Shown: positions 33,360 to 42,369, counted from the first letter of the stretch. The stretch is DNA of 64,000 nt from Pelagibacterium limicola (GCF_015694405.1 NZ_JADQDB010000003.1:1-64000); one strand, 5' to 3'. Numbers and translations: made by a program. Notes: generated from the letters alone by a model not told the origin.

Positions 33360-34793
33360 ATGAGTGCCATTGCGTTCCCCGCGCCGGACAACACAATCAT
33401 CGTGCGCCGAGACGAGATTATCGCCGGACTTGCGCGGCTCGTGGAACCCGAATGCCTCGTCACCGGCGATGATGAAATGCGGCCCTTCGAAACCGACGCG
33501 CTGACCGCCTATCGCCGTATGCCGCTCGCCGTCGTACTCCCCCGGTCCACCCAGGAAGTGAGCGCAGTACTACGCTATTGCCACGACGCGGGCGTCAACG
33601 TCATTCCGCGCGGCGCGGGCACTTCGCTGGCCGGCGGCGCGATTCCGCAAGAAGACGCCGTGGTCATAGGCATCTCCAAACTCAATAAGGTTCTTGATTT
33701 CAACATCGCGAACCGGACCATCACCGTGGAAGCCGGAATTACCAATCTCGCCGTATCGGCCGCCGTTGCACCGGAAGGCTTTTTCTACGCCCCCGACCCC
33801 TCCTCCCAGCTCGCCTGCACCATCGGCGGCAATATCGGCATGAATTCGGGCGGAGCGCATTGCCTCAAATATGGCGTCACCTCCAACAATGTTCTCGGCG
33901 TCAAAGTGGTCCTGATCGACGGCACCATCATCGATCTGGGCGGCGATGCAATGGACGTGCCGGGCCTCAATCTACTTGGGTTGATGATCGGTTCGGAAGG
34001 CCAACTCGGTATCGTCACCGAAGCCATTTTGCGCATCATCCCCACCGCCGAAGGCGCGCGGCCCGTGCTTTTCGGCTTTGATTCAAGCGAGGACGCAGGC
34101 GCTTGCGTTGCCGCAATCATCGCGGCGGGCATCGTGCCGGTCGCGATGGAATTCATGGACAAGCCCGCCATCGAGATTTGCGAGGCTTTTGCCAAGGCGG
34201 GCTATCCGCTCGATGTCGAAGCCATGCTCATCATCGAAGTTGAAGGCTCGGAGGCCGAAATCGATGCCAGCCTCGCCCGCATTGTCGCCATCGCTCGCCA
34301 GCACGGCGTGCGCGTCGTCAAGGAATCGAAATCCGCTATTGAAACGGCCCAGATTTGGAAGGGCCGCAAATCCGCCTTCGGCGCAACCGGGCGCGTTGCC
34401 GATTACATCTGCATGGATGGCACCATCCCCACCGGCCAATTGCCTTACGTGCTCAAGCGCATGAGCGAGATCGTTGCCGGATATGGGCTCCGTGTCGCCA
34501 ACGTCTTTCACGCAGGGGACGGAAATCTTCATCCGCTGATCTTGTTCAACGCAAACGATCCGACCGAACAGGCAAAGGCTGAGTCCGCCGGCAATGACAT
34601 CTTGAAACTCTGCGTCGAAGTCGGCGGCTGCCTCACTGGCGAACATGGTGTTGGCATCGAAAAACGCGATTTGATGGGCGTCCAGTTCAACGCCGCAGAC
34701 CTCAACCAGCAACTCCGCGTCCGCGCCGCGTTCGACGCCGATTGGCGGCTGAACCCCGCCAAGGTCTTTCCGCTCGAGGGCCGCACCTCGTGA
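33360..34793 (+). CDS. glcD: FAD-linked 2-hydroxyacid dehydrogenase subunit GlcD
   Basis: The 477-residue flavoprotein has the PCMH/VAO FAD-binding segment VIPRGAGTSLAGGAIP, GGNIGMNSGGAHCLKYGVTSNNVLGVKVVL and IGSEGQLGIVTEAIL, and the C-terminal substrate domain with FHAGDGNLHPLILF and GGCLTGEHGVGIEKRDLM. This is the catalytic subunit of glycolate oxidase and related D-2-hydroxyacid dehydrogenases, passing electrons to GlcF and the quinone pool. In this module it may oxidise a 2-hydroxyacid made by the Tm-1-type proteins. It overlaps glcE by four bases. Confidence 0.93.
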   Translation: MSAIAFPAPDNTIIVRRDEIIAGLARLVEPECLVTGDDEMRPFETDALTAYRRMPLAVVLPRSTQEVSAVLRYCHDAGVNVIPRGAGTSLAGGAIPQEDAVVIGISKLNKVLDFNIANRTITVEAGITNLAVSAAVAPEGFFYAPDPSSQLACTIGGNIGMNSGGAHCLKYGVTSNNVLGVKVVLIDGTIIDLGGDAMDVPGLNLLGLMIGSEGQLGIVTEAILRIIPTAEGARPVLFGFDSSEDAGACVAAIIAAGIVPVAMEFMDKPAIEICEAFAKAGYPLDVEAMLIIEVEGSEAEIDASLARIVAIARQHGVRVVKESKSAIETAQIWKGRKSAFGATGRVADYICMDGTIPTGQLPYVLKRMSEIVAGYGLRVANVFHAGDGNLHPLILFNANDPTEQAKAESAGNDILKLCVEVGGCLTGEHGVGIEKRDLMGVQFNAADLNQQLRVRAAFDADWRLNPAKVFPLEGRTS

Positions 34794-35956
34794 ACGCTCC
34801 GGCAGCACCGCAAAGCGAAGACGAACTCGCGGCCCTCATTGACAAGGCGGTGTCAGATCGAGCGCCGCTATCGATTGTCGGCGGCAGAACGCGCGGCAGC
34901 ATCGGTGGACGCGGCAATGGCGCGCCCCTGTCGACAAGGGCGCTGACAGGCATCACCCTTTACGAACCGGCTGAAATGGTCATCTCCGCCCGCGCGGGCA
35001 CGCCGCTTGCCGAGATCGAATCGGCACTCGCTACGAAGGGCCAGATGCTGCCCTTCGAGCCGATGGATCACCGCGCGCTACTTGGCACCACCGGCACACC
35101 GACGATCGGAGCGATTGCCGCCGGCAATATTTCCGGCCCCCGCCGCGTGAGCATTGGCGCTGCCCGCGATCACCTGATCGGTGTCCGGCTGGTCAATGGC
35201 TATGGCGACATCATCAAGTCGGGTGGCCGTGTCATGAAAAACGTCACCGGTCTCGATCTGGTCAAACTTAGCGCCGGAGCCTTTGGCACGCTTGGTGTCC
35301 TGACCGAAGTGACGTTCAAGGTTCTGCCCCGACCGGAAACGGCAATGACGCTGTCTCTCGACGGCCTTTCTGCACAAAATGCCGTCAGCGCAATGGCGGA
35401 GGCATTGGCCACGCCCTTCGAGATCAGCGCCGCCGCGCACGTTTCGGCCAATGCCAGCGCACCTTCTCTTACATTTCTGCGGCTGGAAGGCTTTTCCGAA
35501 AGCTGCACCTATCGCGCCGAGCGCCTCTCGAAACACCTCGACAATTTCGGGACATTGCGCCTCCTTGAGATCGATGAAGGCACCGCCCTCTGGCAGCGCA
35601 TCCGCGACGCTGAAGATTTTGCGGGCAGTGACTTCGCCACTGTCCTGCGCGTCCATGTCGCCCCGTCAAAAGCCGGCGCCATTGTCGATATCGCCCATGC
35701 AAACAAGGCCTCAATCATGCTTGATTGGGGTGGCGGGCTGATCTGGCTGGGACTGGCACAAGGCGCTGACGCGTCCGAAACGATCCAGCGCATATCGGAG
35801 GCAGGCGGGCACCCAATGATCGTGAAAAGTGCAGTTGTGACACTCCCGGTCCTCACGCCAGCAAGTCCCGCCATCGCCGCACTCGCCCGAAAGGTCAAAC
35901 ACGCCTTCGATCCGCACGGGATATTCAATCCCGGCCTGCTCGCAGGACATATCTGA
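34790..35956 (+). CDS. glcE: Glycolate oxidase-type FAD-binding subunit GlcE
   Basis: Translation starts at a GTG overlapping the glcD stop (GTGA), giving 388 residues. The FAD segment reads LSIVGGRTRGSIGGRGNGAPLSTRALTGI, followed by GNISGPRRVSIGAARDHLIGVRLVNGYGDIIKSGGRVMKNVTGLDLVKLSAGAFGTLGVLTEVTFK, near-invariant in GlcE. GlcE is the non-catalytic flavoprotein half of the GlcDEF complex. An earlier ATG at 34742 lies inside glcD and is rejected. The glcF start follows three bases after its stop. Confidence 0.92.
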   Translation: MNAPAAPQSEDELAALIDKAVSDRAPLSIVGGRTRGSIGGRGNGAPLSTRALTGITLYEPAEMVISARAGTPLAEIESALATKGQMLPFEPMDHRALLGTTGTPTIGAIAAGNISGPRRVSIGAARDHLIGVRLVNGYGDIIKSGGRVMKNVTGLDLVKLSAGAFGTLGVLTEVTFKVLPRPETAMTLSLDGLSAQNAVSAMAEALATPFEISAAAHVSANASAPSLTFLRLEGFSESCTYRAERLSKHLDNFGTLRLLEIDEGTALWQRIRDAEDFAGSDFATVLRVHVAPSKAGAIVDIAHANKASIMLDWGGGLIWLGLAQGADASETIQRISEAGGHPMIVKSAVVTLPVLTPASPAIAALARKVKHAFDPHGIFNPGLLAGHI

Positions 35957-35958
35957 CC

Positions 35959-37251
35959 ATGCAGACACGGTTTTCCCCCGAACAGCTTGCCGATAGCCAC
36001 ACGCGCGAATCCGAAAAGATCCTGCGCTCCTGCGTCCATTGCGGCTTCTGCACTGCGACCTGTCCCACCTATCTGCTTGAAGGCGATGAGCGCGATTCCC
36101 CGCGCGGGCGCATCTATCTCATCAAGGACATGCTCGAGAACGACAAGCCGGCAAACACCGAAGTCGTCACCCATATCGACCGGTGCCTCTCCTGCCTATC
36201 CTGCATGACCACCTGCCCCTCCGGCGTGCATTACATGCACCTTGTCGATCACGCCCGCGCCCATATCGAAAAAACCTACAAGCGCCCCTGGCACGACCGG
36301 CTGATCCGCTCCATGCTTGCCGCCATCCTCCCCTATCCCAACCGCTTCCGCCTAGCTCTGACGCTTGGACGGCTCGGGCGTCCCTTCGCGCCACTGCTCG
36401 CCGCCCTGCCCGGGGGCGATCGTCTCAAAGCCATGCTCTCGCTTATTCCGAAAGGCGGTCTGCCACAAACCAGCAGCGACGAGCCAGCCGCCATCCAGTC
36501 CTCGCGCCAGGTCGCAATCCTCGGCGGCTGCGCGCAATCGGTTCTCGATCCCGAAATCAACGCCGCCACAAATCGCCTGCTGGCCCGTTTCGGCATTGGC
36601 GTCGTTTTTTCACCCGGCGAGGGCTGCTGTGGCGCGCTCGTTCATCACATGGGTCAGGAAGACAATGCGCTCGGCTTTGCGCGGCGCAATATCGATGCGT
36701 GGTGGCCACTGATCGAGAACGGGCTGGACGCCATCATCATCACCGCGTCGGGCTGCGGCACGACGATCAAGGACTACGGTTTCATGCTGCGCGATGATCC
36801 CTCCTATGCGCAAAAGGCCTCCCGCGTCTCGGCGCTCTCCAAGGATATCACCGAATATCTCGACACGCTCGATCTGCCCGCCGCTGAACCAAAAAGCATG
36901 GTCGTGGCCTATCACTCGGCCTGCTCCATGCAGCACGGCCAGCAGATCAAGGACCAGCCCAAACGCCTCCTGAAAAACGCCGGCTTTACCGTCCGCGATG
37001 TGCCCGAAGGCCACATCTGCTGCGGCTCGGCCGGCACCTACAACATCCTCCAACCCGACTTCGCCACCCGCCTGCGTGAGCGCAAGATCAAAAACATCAT
37101 GCGCACCACGCCCGACATCATCGCGGCTGGCAATATCGGGTGCATGACGCAGATTGCCCAGGGCACCGATATCCCCATCCTGCATACCGCGCTATTGCTC
37201 GATTGGGCATATGGCGGGCCCGAACCGACCGCAATCAGGTCGCTTTCATAG
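35959..37251 (+). CDS. glcF: Glycolate oxidase-type iron-sulfur subunit GlcF
   Basis: The 430-residue protein carries two 4Fe-4S ferredoxin motifs, CVHCGFCTATCPTY near residue 27 and CLSCLSCMTTCPSG near residue 76. Two CCG-type domains follow, with GGCAQSVLDPEIN, EGCCGALVHHMG, ASGCGTTIKDYG, YHSACSMQHGQQI and GHICCGSAGTYN. It takes electrons from GlcDE to the membrane quinone pool. It ends the glcDEF unit; 110 bases later the IS3 remnant begins. Confidence 0.93.
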   Translation: MQTRFSPEQLADSHTRESEKILRSCVHCGFCTATCPTYLLEGDERDSPRGRIYLIKDMLENDKPANTEVVTHIDRCLSCLSCMTTCPSGVHYMHLVDHARAHIEKTYKRPWHDRLIRSMLAAILPYPNRFRLALTLGRLGRPFAPLLAALPGGDRLKAMLSLIPKGGLPQTSSDEPAAIQSSRQVAILGGCAQSVLDPEINAATNRLLARFGIGVVFSPGEGCCGALVHHMGQEDNALGFARRNIDAWWPLIENGLDAIIITASGCGTTIKDYGFMLRDDPSYAQKASRVSALSKDITEYLDTLDLPAAEPKSMVVAYHSACSMQHGQQIKDQPKRLLKNAGFTVRDVPEGHICCGSAGTYNILQPDFATRLRERKIKNIMRTTPDIIAAGNIGCMTQIAQGTDIPILHTALLLDWAYGGPEPTAIRSLS

Positions 37252-37396
37252 TCCTGCGAAGCGGCTCAGATTGCGCACAATCAATCGAACGCGCGGTCCA
37301 GTTTGCCCGAAGAACGATTGGACGAAACCTCTTAACGTTGCCCCACGGACCTAATCCAGTTTGAAATAGACTCTGGCCCCTCGAAAAGGACCAGAG

Positions 37397-37663
37397 ATGA
37401 AGCGCACCAGGTTTAGCGAAGAACAGATTATCGGCATTCTCAAAGAGCGTGAGGCAGGCGTTCCGGTTGCCGATTTGTGCCGCAAGCACGGCGTGAGCAA
37501 CGCCAGCATTTACAAATGGAAAGCCAAGTATGGCGGCATGGATGTGAGCGAAGCCAAGCGGCTTAAATCGCTCGAAGACGAGAACGCCAAGCTCAAGAAA
37601 CTCTTGGCCGATACCATGCTCGACAACTCCGCACTCAAGGATCTTCTGGGAAAAAAATGGTAG
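37397..37663 (+). CDS. IS3-family transposase OrfA (helix-turn-helix subunit)
   Basis: The 88-residue protein has MKRTRFSEEQIIGILKEREAG, a helix-turn-helix with VADLCRKHGVSNASIYKWKAKYGG, and a leucine-zipper-like LKSLEDENAKLKKLLADTMLDNSALKDLLGKKW. This is a complete IS3 OrfA of IS407-like type. It binds the element's ends and normally acts through a frameshifted OrfAB fusion. Here orfB is truncated, so OrfA is left alone. Confidence 0.9.
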   Translation: MKRTRFSEEQIIGILKEREAGVPVADLCRKHGVSNASIYKWKAKYGGMDVSEAKRLKSLEDENAKLKKLLADTMLDNSALKDLLGKKW

Positions 37664-37737
37664 CGCCCGCCGCGAAGCGAAAGGCTGTCGCTTATCTCAG
37701 GGAGACCTTCGAGATGAGCGAGCGTCACGCTGGATAA
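37657..37737 (+). pseudogene. IS3 OrfB, N-terminal 26-codon fragment
   Basis: The frame beginning MVAPAAKRKAVAYLRETFEMSERHA overlaps the end of orfA in the -1 frame after the A-run. It matches the start of IS3 OrfB proteins (AVxxLRExFxMSERRAC). It ends after 26 residues at a TAA that belongs to the joined foreign sequence. The catalytic DDE residues are absent. Confidence 0.85.
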
Positions 37738-38088
37738 AAGATGGGGGCAACTTCACGCGTCCCAGTCTTCGTCCTGACGCATAACCCGCGGCCTCCCCTG
37801 AAAATGGCAGTAGGCACCACGTTCCATTTTTTAAATACGTCCCTTACCCATGCGCTCGGGCACGTGGCGGCCGCCGGCGGCAAGGATATACGCGTCGGCG
37901 GCGGACCCAGCCTCGTCCGCGATTTTCTCAAGGCCAGTCTCATCGACAGCCTGCATGTCGCCATCACTCCGATCCTGCTCGGGCGCGGCATCCGTCTTTG
38001 GGACAACTTGCGCGGGCTGGAGGCCGGCTACACCATCAAGACTGAACCGGCCGAGAGCGGGACGATCCACCTCACATTCGAGCGCTAA
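37738..38088 (+). pseudogene. RibD/DHFR-fold reductase, C-terminal half fused to IS3 edge
   Basis: About 115 residues match the C-terminal half of stand-alone RibD-C/DHFR family proteins: VPVFVLTHNPRPPLKM, GTTFHFLNTSLTHAL, GGKDIRVGGGPSLVRDFLKASLIDSLHVAITPILLGRGIRLWDNL and HLTFER. The N-terminal half, including the substrate strand and the GRRTYE region, is missing, and the frame comes straight out of the IS3 remnant. An ATG at 37741 could start translation, but the product would be a half domain. It differs in sequence from the intact family member at 962-1540. Confidence 0.8.
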
Positions 38089-38184
38089 AGCCGGCCACGA
38101 ATTTACCGGCAACACTGACTGTCTCGCAGTGTCAGGGGCTGACTCGAGACGAATAGTGTAAAGGACTTTGCTCTTTTCACGCAT

Positions 38185-39360
38185 CTACCAGTTTGCGATG
38201 CGTCCATCCGACAGAACGGCATCGAGAGCCGGAATTTCCTCGGGCTTGAACGGATAGCGGCTGGCCCGGACCTCATCGATCTCAATTCCGAGCCCCGGAG
38301 CCTGAGGGATCGCCCATGCCCCGTCCACCAGTGCCAAAGGATAGCTTGAACAAATCTCTTCAAACCACGGTACCAGCCCGACGGCTTCTTCCTGAATGAC
38401 ACAATTTTTCGTTGCGATGTCGAACTGAAGCGCAACCGCACCCGCGACCGGCCCCATGGGATTGTGTGGGGCAACGCCAATTCCAGCAGCTTCGGCAATG
38501 GCCGCAATCTTGCGCCCACCCGAAAACCCGCCGCAATGGGCAAGATCGGGCTGGATGAAGGCGACTGCCCGTGTCTCGGCAACTTCGGCAAACTCGCGCG
38601 GCGTGAACAGGCGCTCGCCGGTCGCGAGAGGACAATCCACGCGCCGCGCAAGATCGGCCATGGCCGGCGTGTTTCCGGGCTGGATCGGCTCTTCGACAAA
38701 TAGCGGGCGGATCGGTGCGATTGCGTCGATATAGGCCTTGGCCGCATCGATCGAATCCGGGCGCCCATGAAAATCGGTCATGATATCGACGTCCCAGCCG
38801 ACGCGCTCGCGAACCGCTGCCGCGAGCTTTTCGACATGGCGGACGGTGGCGGGCGACGCGTCATAGCCCGTATAGGGCACAAAGCCGAGCTTGATGGCGT
38901 TGTATCCCATCTCGACCGTCTCCTGCACTGCATCGCAGAAGGCCGAGATGTCGCGATTGTCGACTTGCTGCCCGATCTTTGCGCGCCGCAAATGCGTATA
39001 GACCCGTACATGATCGCGCACGGAACCACCCAGCAATTGCCAGACGGGCACCCCCAGCGCCTTGCCCTTGATGTCCCACAGGGCCTGCTCGATACCCGAT
39101 AGTGCGCTCATGCCGATCGCGCCCAATTGCCAGAAGCTGAACCCGGTCATCCGCGCCACAATGTGCTCGATACGGAACGGGTCTTCGCCGATGACAAAGG
39201 GGGCGAGATCCTCCAGAGCCCCGGTAACCGCGCGCGTTTTCCATTCAAGCGTAGCCTCGCCCCATCCATAAAGGCCAGGCTGATCGGTCACGACTTTGAC
39301 GAATATCCAGTTGCGGTGGATAGCGTTCACGATGACCGTTTCAATGGCAGTGATCTTCAA
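38185..39360 (-). CDS. Enolase-superfamily sugar-acid dehydratase (D-galactonate dehydratase-like)
   Basis: The 391-residue protein is of the mandelate racemase/muconate lactonizing type. It begins MKITAIETVIVNAIHRNWIFVKVVTDQPGLYGWGEATLEWKT. Metal ligands can be seen in IMTDFHGRPDS (Asp), LFVEEPIQPGN (Glu) and LATGERLFTP (Glu), and the acid/base His in APHNPMGPVA, as in D-galactonate dehydratases. It would dehydrate an aldonic acid to a 2-keto-3-deoxy acid in the cytoplasm. It follows dctM by 15 bases in a TRAP operon, which supports a carboxylated-sugar substrate. Confidence 0.88.
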   Translation of the reverse strand: MKITAIETVIVNAIHRNWIFVKVVTDQPGLYGWGEATLEWKTRAVTGALEDLAPFVIGEDPFRIEHIVARMTGFSFWQLGAIGMSALSGIEQALWDIKGKALGVPVWQLLGGSVRDHVRVYTHLRRAKIGQQVDNRDISAFCDAVQETVEMGYNAIKLGFVPYTGYDASPATVRHVEKLAAAVRERVGWDVDIMTDFHGRPDSIDAAKAYIDAIAPIRPLFVEEPIQPGNTPAMADLARRVDCPLATGERLFTPREFAEVAETRAVAFIQPDLAHCGGFSGGRKIAAIAEAAGIGVAPHNPMGPVAGAVALQFDIATKNCVIQEEAVGLVPWFEEICSSYPLALVDGAWAIPQAPGLGIEIDEVRASRYPFKPEEIPALDAVLSDGRIANW

Positions 39361-39375
39361 GTTGGCCTCGAATGT

Positions 39376-40650
39376 TCAGGGGTTCAATATGGATGGCAGC
39401 CAGGTCGAGAACTCGGGAACGAGGCACAATAGGCCCACGGCAACAAGCTGCGCGACCAGAAAAGGCAGGAGCGCCCGCATCAGCGGGAACATGGAAATGT
39501 TTCCCACCCGGATCATGACGAACAACACCACTCCGACGGGTGGTGTTATCAGCCCGATCGCCAGCGTCACCATAACCACCATGCTCATCTGCAACGGATC
39601 GATGCCAAGTGCATAAGTCGCTGGCAGGATCAGCGGAATGAAGATCAGAATCGCCGCGCCGATATCGAGGAACGTCCCTAGGATCAGCATGAGCATCGCG
39701 ATGGCGAAAAGAAAGGCCAGCGGCTGGTTTTCAAACAGGATCGCGGCTTCCCGTACCCAACTGGCGATACCGAGCAAATTCAGCGCATAGGACAGGACCG
39801 TTGCCGCCGCGACCAGCAGATAGATCGTAGCCGATATCCGCGCTGCACTGGCAAAGGCGCGCCACAGCCCTTTCATGTCGAGCTGTCGAAAGACGACGAT
39901 CGACAGGAAGATCGCATATGCGACCGCGATCCCGCCCCCTTCGGTTGCCGTATAGGCACCGAGCACCATGCCCGCGACGATGATGACCGGCAGCGTAATG
40001 ACGGCAATCGCCTCGATGAGCATGCGCCACCGCTCGCCACCACGCACTTCAGGCCGGGAGCGCGGCACCTTGCCCCGGAAAGAGTCGATGGCGACAACCG
40101 CGCAGCAGGCAGCACCGATCAGCAGACCTGGAATGACGCCGGCCAGAAACAGATCGAGCACCGAAAGGCCTGACACCGCGGCCAGAAGGATGGCCAGCCC
40201 CGACGGCGGGATAATAGGCCCGATAACCGAAGACGCTGCCGTAACGGCAGCAGCGTAGGGCTTTGTGTACCCTTCCTTGGGCATCTCGGCCATGAAGACC
40301 CGGCCAAGCGCCGCCGCATCGGCAACCGCCGAACCTGAAATGCCCGCAAACATGACTGACGTGCCGACATTGGCATAGGCCGTGCCGCCCGGAAGCCAGC
40401 GTGTGCCATTTCGAGCGAGCGTAATGAGTCGCGAGGTAATGCCGCCCTGATTCATGATTTCTGCGGCGAGGATGTAAAACGGAACGGCAAGAAAGATGAA
40501 GCTGTCAACGCCGGTAAACAAGCGGGTTGTGACAATCGAGAACGGTATATTTGCGATCCAGACCCCGACCAACCCTGCAAGTCCAAGCGCAAAGGCGACC
40601 GGTACACCGATGAACAGAAGCGCCAACCCGACAAGCGCAACCCAGATCAT
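39376..40650 (-). CDS. dctM: TRAP transporter large permease subunit DctM
   Basis: The 424-residue polytopic protein has about 11-12 hydrophobic segments. DctM landmarks are VPVAFALGLAG, YANVGTSVMFAGISGSAVADAAALG, KPYAAAVTAASSVIGPIIPPSGLAILLAA and LITPPVGVVLFVMIRVG. It uses an ion gradient to import the DctP-bound acid. The start overlaps dctQ by four bases, and the dehydratase gene follows closely. Confidence 0.93.
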   Translation of the reverse strand: MIWVALVGLALLFIGVPVAFALGLAGLVGVWIANIPFSIVTTRLFTGVDSFIFLAVPFYILAAEIMNQGGITSRLITLARNGTRWLPGGTAYANVGTSVMFAGISGSAVADAAALGRVFMAEMPKEGYTKPYAAAVTAASSVIGPIIPPSGLAILLAAVSGLSVLDLFLAGVIPGLLIGAACCAVVAIDSFRGKVPRSRPEVRGGERWRMLIEAIAVITLPVIIVAGMVLGAYTATEGGGIAVAYAIFLSIVVFRQLDMKGLWRAFASAARISATIYLLVAAATVLSYALNLLGIASWVREAAILFENQPLAFLFAIAMLMLILGTFLDIGAAILIFIPLILPATYALGIDPLQMSMVVMVTLAIGLITPPVGVVLFVMIRVGNISMFPLMRALLPFLVAQLVAVGLLCLVPEFSTWLPSILNP

Positions 40651-41156
40651 TGTACGCCCTCCGGATCGCCTTCATTGTCGACAATCGGGTCGAACCCGGC
40701 GAACCAGGTCAGCGCGATCTGCACGAGCATCAGGAAAGCGCCCACGGGCAACGCCAGATAGGGATAGATCATGGGAATACCCGAAGCGGGGGCGACCTGC
40801 GCGGCGTTTCGCATGGCCAGCGGCCCGCCATAAACGAGCACGAAAAGACAGAATATCGCGGCAATCGTATAGAGCGCGGAGCGCACGAACCGGGCCTTCG
40901 AGGGCGCAACCATGCTTTCAAGCGTCGCGAGCGCCATGTGCTCGGCACGAAAAATACACGCTACTGAGCCCAGCATCATCAGCCAGACCATCAGATAGCG
41001 CATGGCTTCCTCGGTCCAGCTGAAACCTGTGTTGAACGCATAGCGTCCGATCACCTGTGTCAGGTTGAGAGCGGTCACAACAATCAGCAACAGCGTTGCG
41101 GCAATTTCGGTTGTGCGCGTCAGCAGCCGGGCCGTTTTGAAAGCGATTTGGCGCAT
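40647..41156 (-). CDS. dctQ: TRAP transporter small permease subunit DctQ
   Basis: The 169-residue protein has four hydrophobic segments and the DctQ motif FSWTEEAMRYLMVWLMMLGSVACIFRAEHMAL. It joins DctM and DctP. The start lies 57 bases behind the dctP stop, with a 9-bp hairpin in the gap. Its stop overlaps the dctM start. Confidence 0.92.
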   Translation of the reverse strand: MRQIAFKTARLLTRTTEIAATLLLIVVTALNLTQVIGRYAFNTGFSWTEEAMRYLMVWLMMLGSVACIFRAEHMALATLESMVAPSKARFVRSALYTIAAIFCLFVLVYGGPLAMRNAAQVAPASGIPMIYPYLALPVGAFLMLVQIALTWFAGFDPIVDNEGDPEGVQ

Positions 41157-41170
41157 GATGAATGGCCGGA

Positions 41171-41198
41171 GGCCGCTCCCAATAGGGGAGGAGCGGCC
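41171..41198 (-). terminator. Perfect 9-bp hairpin between dctP and dctQ
   Basis: The arms GGCCGCTCC and GGAGCGGCC are exactly complementary around a ten-base loop. No good T-tract follows on the transcribed strand, so partial termination or mRNA protection is more likely than full termination. The place, right after the binding-protein gene, repeats the layout seen in the liv and dpp operons. Confidence 0.65.
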
Positions 41199-41212
41199 CC
41201 GGTTCCCAGGGA

Positions 41213-42232
41213 TTAATTGTAGAGGCGATCCTTGGCGGCTTCGACTTCGGCAAGAAGCTCGTCGACAAGCTCATCGCCCACACGGGTGCGGATGAAATCA
41301 ACGACTGGCGCCTGAACGATGTCGCGGAACGCTGCTTTTTCTTCAGGCGACGACACATGGATCTCCATGCCGAGTTCCTCTGCGAGCTTCCGGCTATAGA
41401 GCCAGTCACCTTCGGTCTTTTCGAGGTTCTCGGTCAGCGCCATCACCATAGCAGCGTCCTGGATGATCTGCTGATGACCGGGTGAGAGCGCCTCGAACCA
41501 GTCATTGTTGGCGATGATGACATGCAGACCGAAGGTGTGCTCGTTCAGAGTATAATAGCGCTGAACTTCACCATGCCCGCCACTATAGACCACGGCTGGC
41601 GGGTTTTCCTGACCATCGACCACGCCCTGACGCAGGGCCATCACCACTTCGGCGCCGCTGATCGGAACGGCCGTGGCGCCGAGCGCACCAACCATTTCCA
41701 TATAGACTGGGCTTTCCATGGTGCGGATTTTCAGCCCGGCCATGTCTTCCGGATTGACGATCGGGCGCGTGTTGTTGGTGAACGAGCGGAAGCCGTTCTG
41801 CGAGAAGGCCAGCGCACGAATGCCGGTCTGCTCAAGAATATCGGCGCGCATTGCGTCACCGAATGGACCGTTCATCACGCTCCAGGCCTGCGGCGCACTT
41901 TCAAAGACATAGGGAATCGACCAGACCTGAATGGGTGGATAGAAGCCGGCCATCGCCCCATCGGCAGGGAATGTCAGCTCGAGGCTCCCTTGTTGCACCT
42001 GCTCGATCATTTCGCGTTCGCCACCGAGCTGGTTGCCCGGAAACAGGCGGACGGTGATCTCGCCATTGGTCTTGAACTCGACATATTCCTTGAAGCGCAC
42101 AAGGGCGTTATATTCAGGATAGTCGCCTTCGGCGACGCCGATACCGAACTTGATTTCCATCGCACCTGCGCCTTGGGGCAGGCCGATCAGAGCTGCAACG
42201 CACGCAGCAGCCAACATTTTTCTAAATGCCAT
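41213..42232 (-). CDS. dctP: TRAP transporter substrate-binding protein DctP
   Basis: The 339-residue periplasmic protein has a signal peptide (MLAAACVAALIGLPQGAGA). It then shows MEIKFGIGVAEGDYPEYNALVRFKEYVEFKTNGEITVRLFPGNQLGGEREMIEQVQQGSLELTF, a textbook DctP start. AGLKIRTMESPVYMEMVGALGATAVPISGAEVVMALRQGVVDGQENP is the ligand-binding region with the arginine that pairs with carboxylate. It is the first gene of the operon dctP-dctQ-dctM-dehydratase, divergent from the GntR regulator. Confidence 0.93.
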   Translation of the reverse strand: MAFRKMLAAACVAALIGLPQGAGAMEIKFGIGVAEGDYPEYNALVRFKEYVEFKTNGEITVRLFPGNQLGGEREMIEQVQQGSLELTFPADGAMAGFYPPIQVWSIPYVFESAPQAWSVMNGPFGDAMRADILEQTGIRALAFSQNGFRSFTNNTRPIVNPEDMAGLKIRTMESPVYMEMVGALGATAVPISGAEVVMALRQGVVDGQENPPAVVYSGGHGEVQRYYTLNEHTFGLHVIIANNDWFEALSPGHQQIIQDAAMVMALTENLEKTEGDWLYSRKLAEELGMEIHVSSPEEKAAFRDIVQAPVVDFIRTRVGDELVDELLAEVEAAKDRLYN

Positions 42233-42332
42233 GGTTTCCTCCCATTCGATGGCCTCAAGCTATTTGCTTGACATCGGCGGCTGGGGTTTCTTTGGTCCGC
42301 CTGTGGCCGATGGATCGACTATGACGATCTCT

Positions 42333-42358
42333 AGATCATATGTAAAGATCATACGTAA
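42333..42358. repeat. Tandem 13-bp direct repeat in the TRAP/GntR divergent promoter
   Basis: AGATCATATGTAA is followed at once by AGATCATACGTAA, a single base apart in sequence and with no gap. The pair ends 11 bases before the start codon of the GntR gene, in an AT-rich promoter island between the divergent dctP and gntR genes. GntR/FCD regulators bind short repeated or palindromic sites near their own promoter, so this is the likely operator. Confidence 0.6.
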
Positions 42359-42369
42359 GGTTGGGGATA

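Larger units (their letters stand above)
37361..37737 (+). mobile_element. IS3-family insertion sequence remnant, left part only
   Basis: The remnant holds a complete orfA and only the first 26 codons of orfB, then stops inside another gene's reading frame. The left edge is set at the TG at 37361, as IS3 elements start with TG, and this is approximate. A hairpin of CTCTGG/CCAGAG at 37371-37396 directly precedes orfA. The seven-A run at 37651-37657 is the expected -1 frameshift site joining orfA to orfB. The DDE domain and right end are gone, so it cannot move on its own. Confidence 0.7.
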
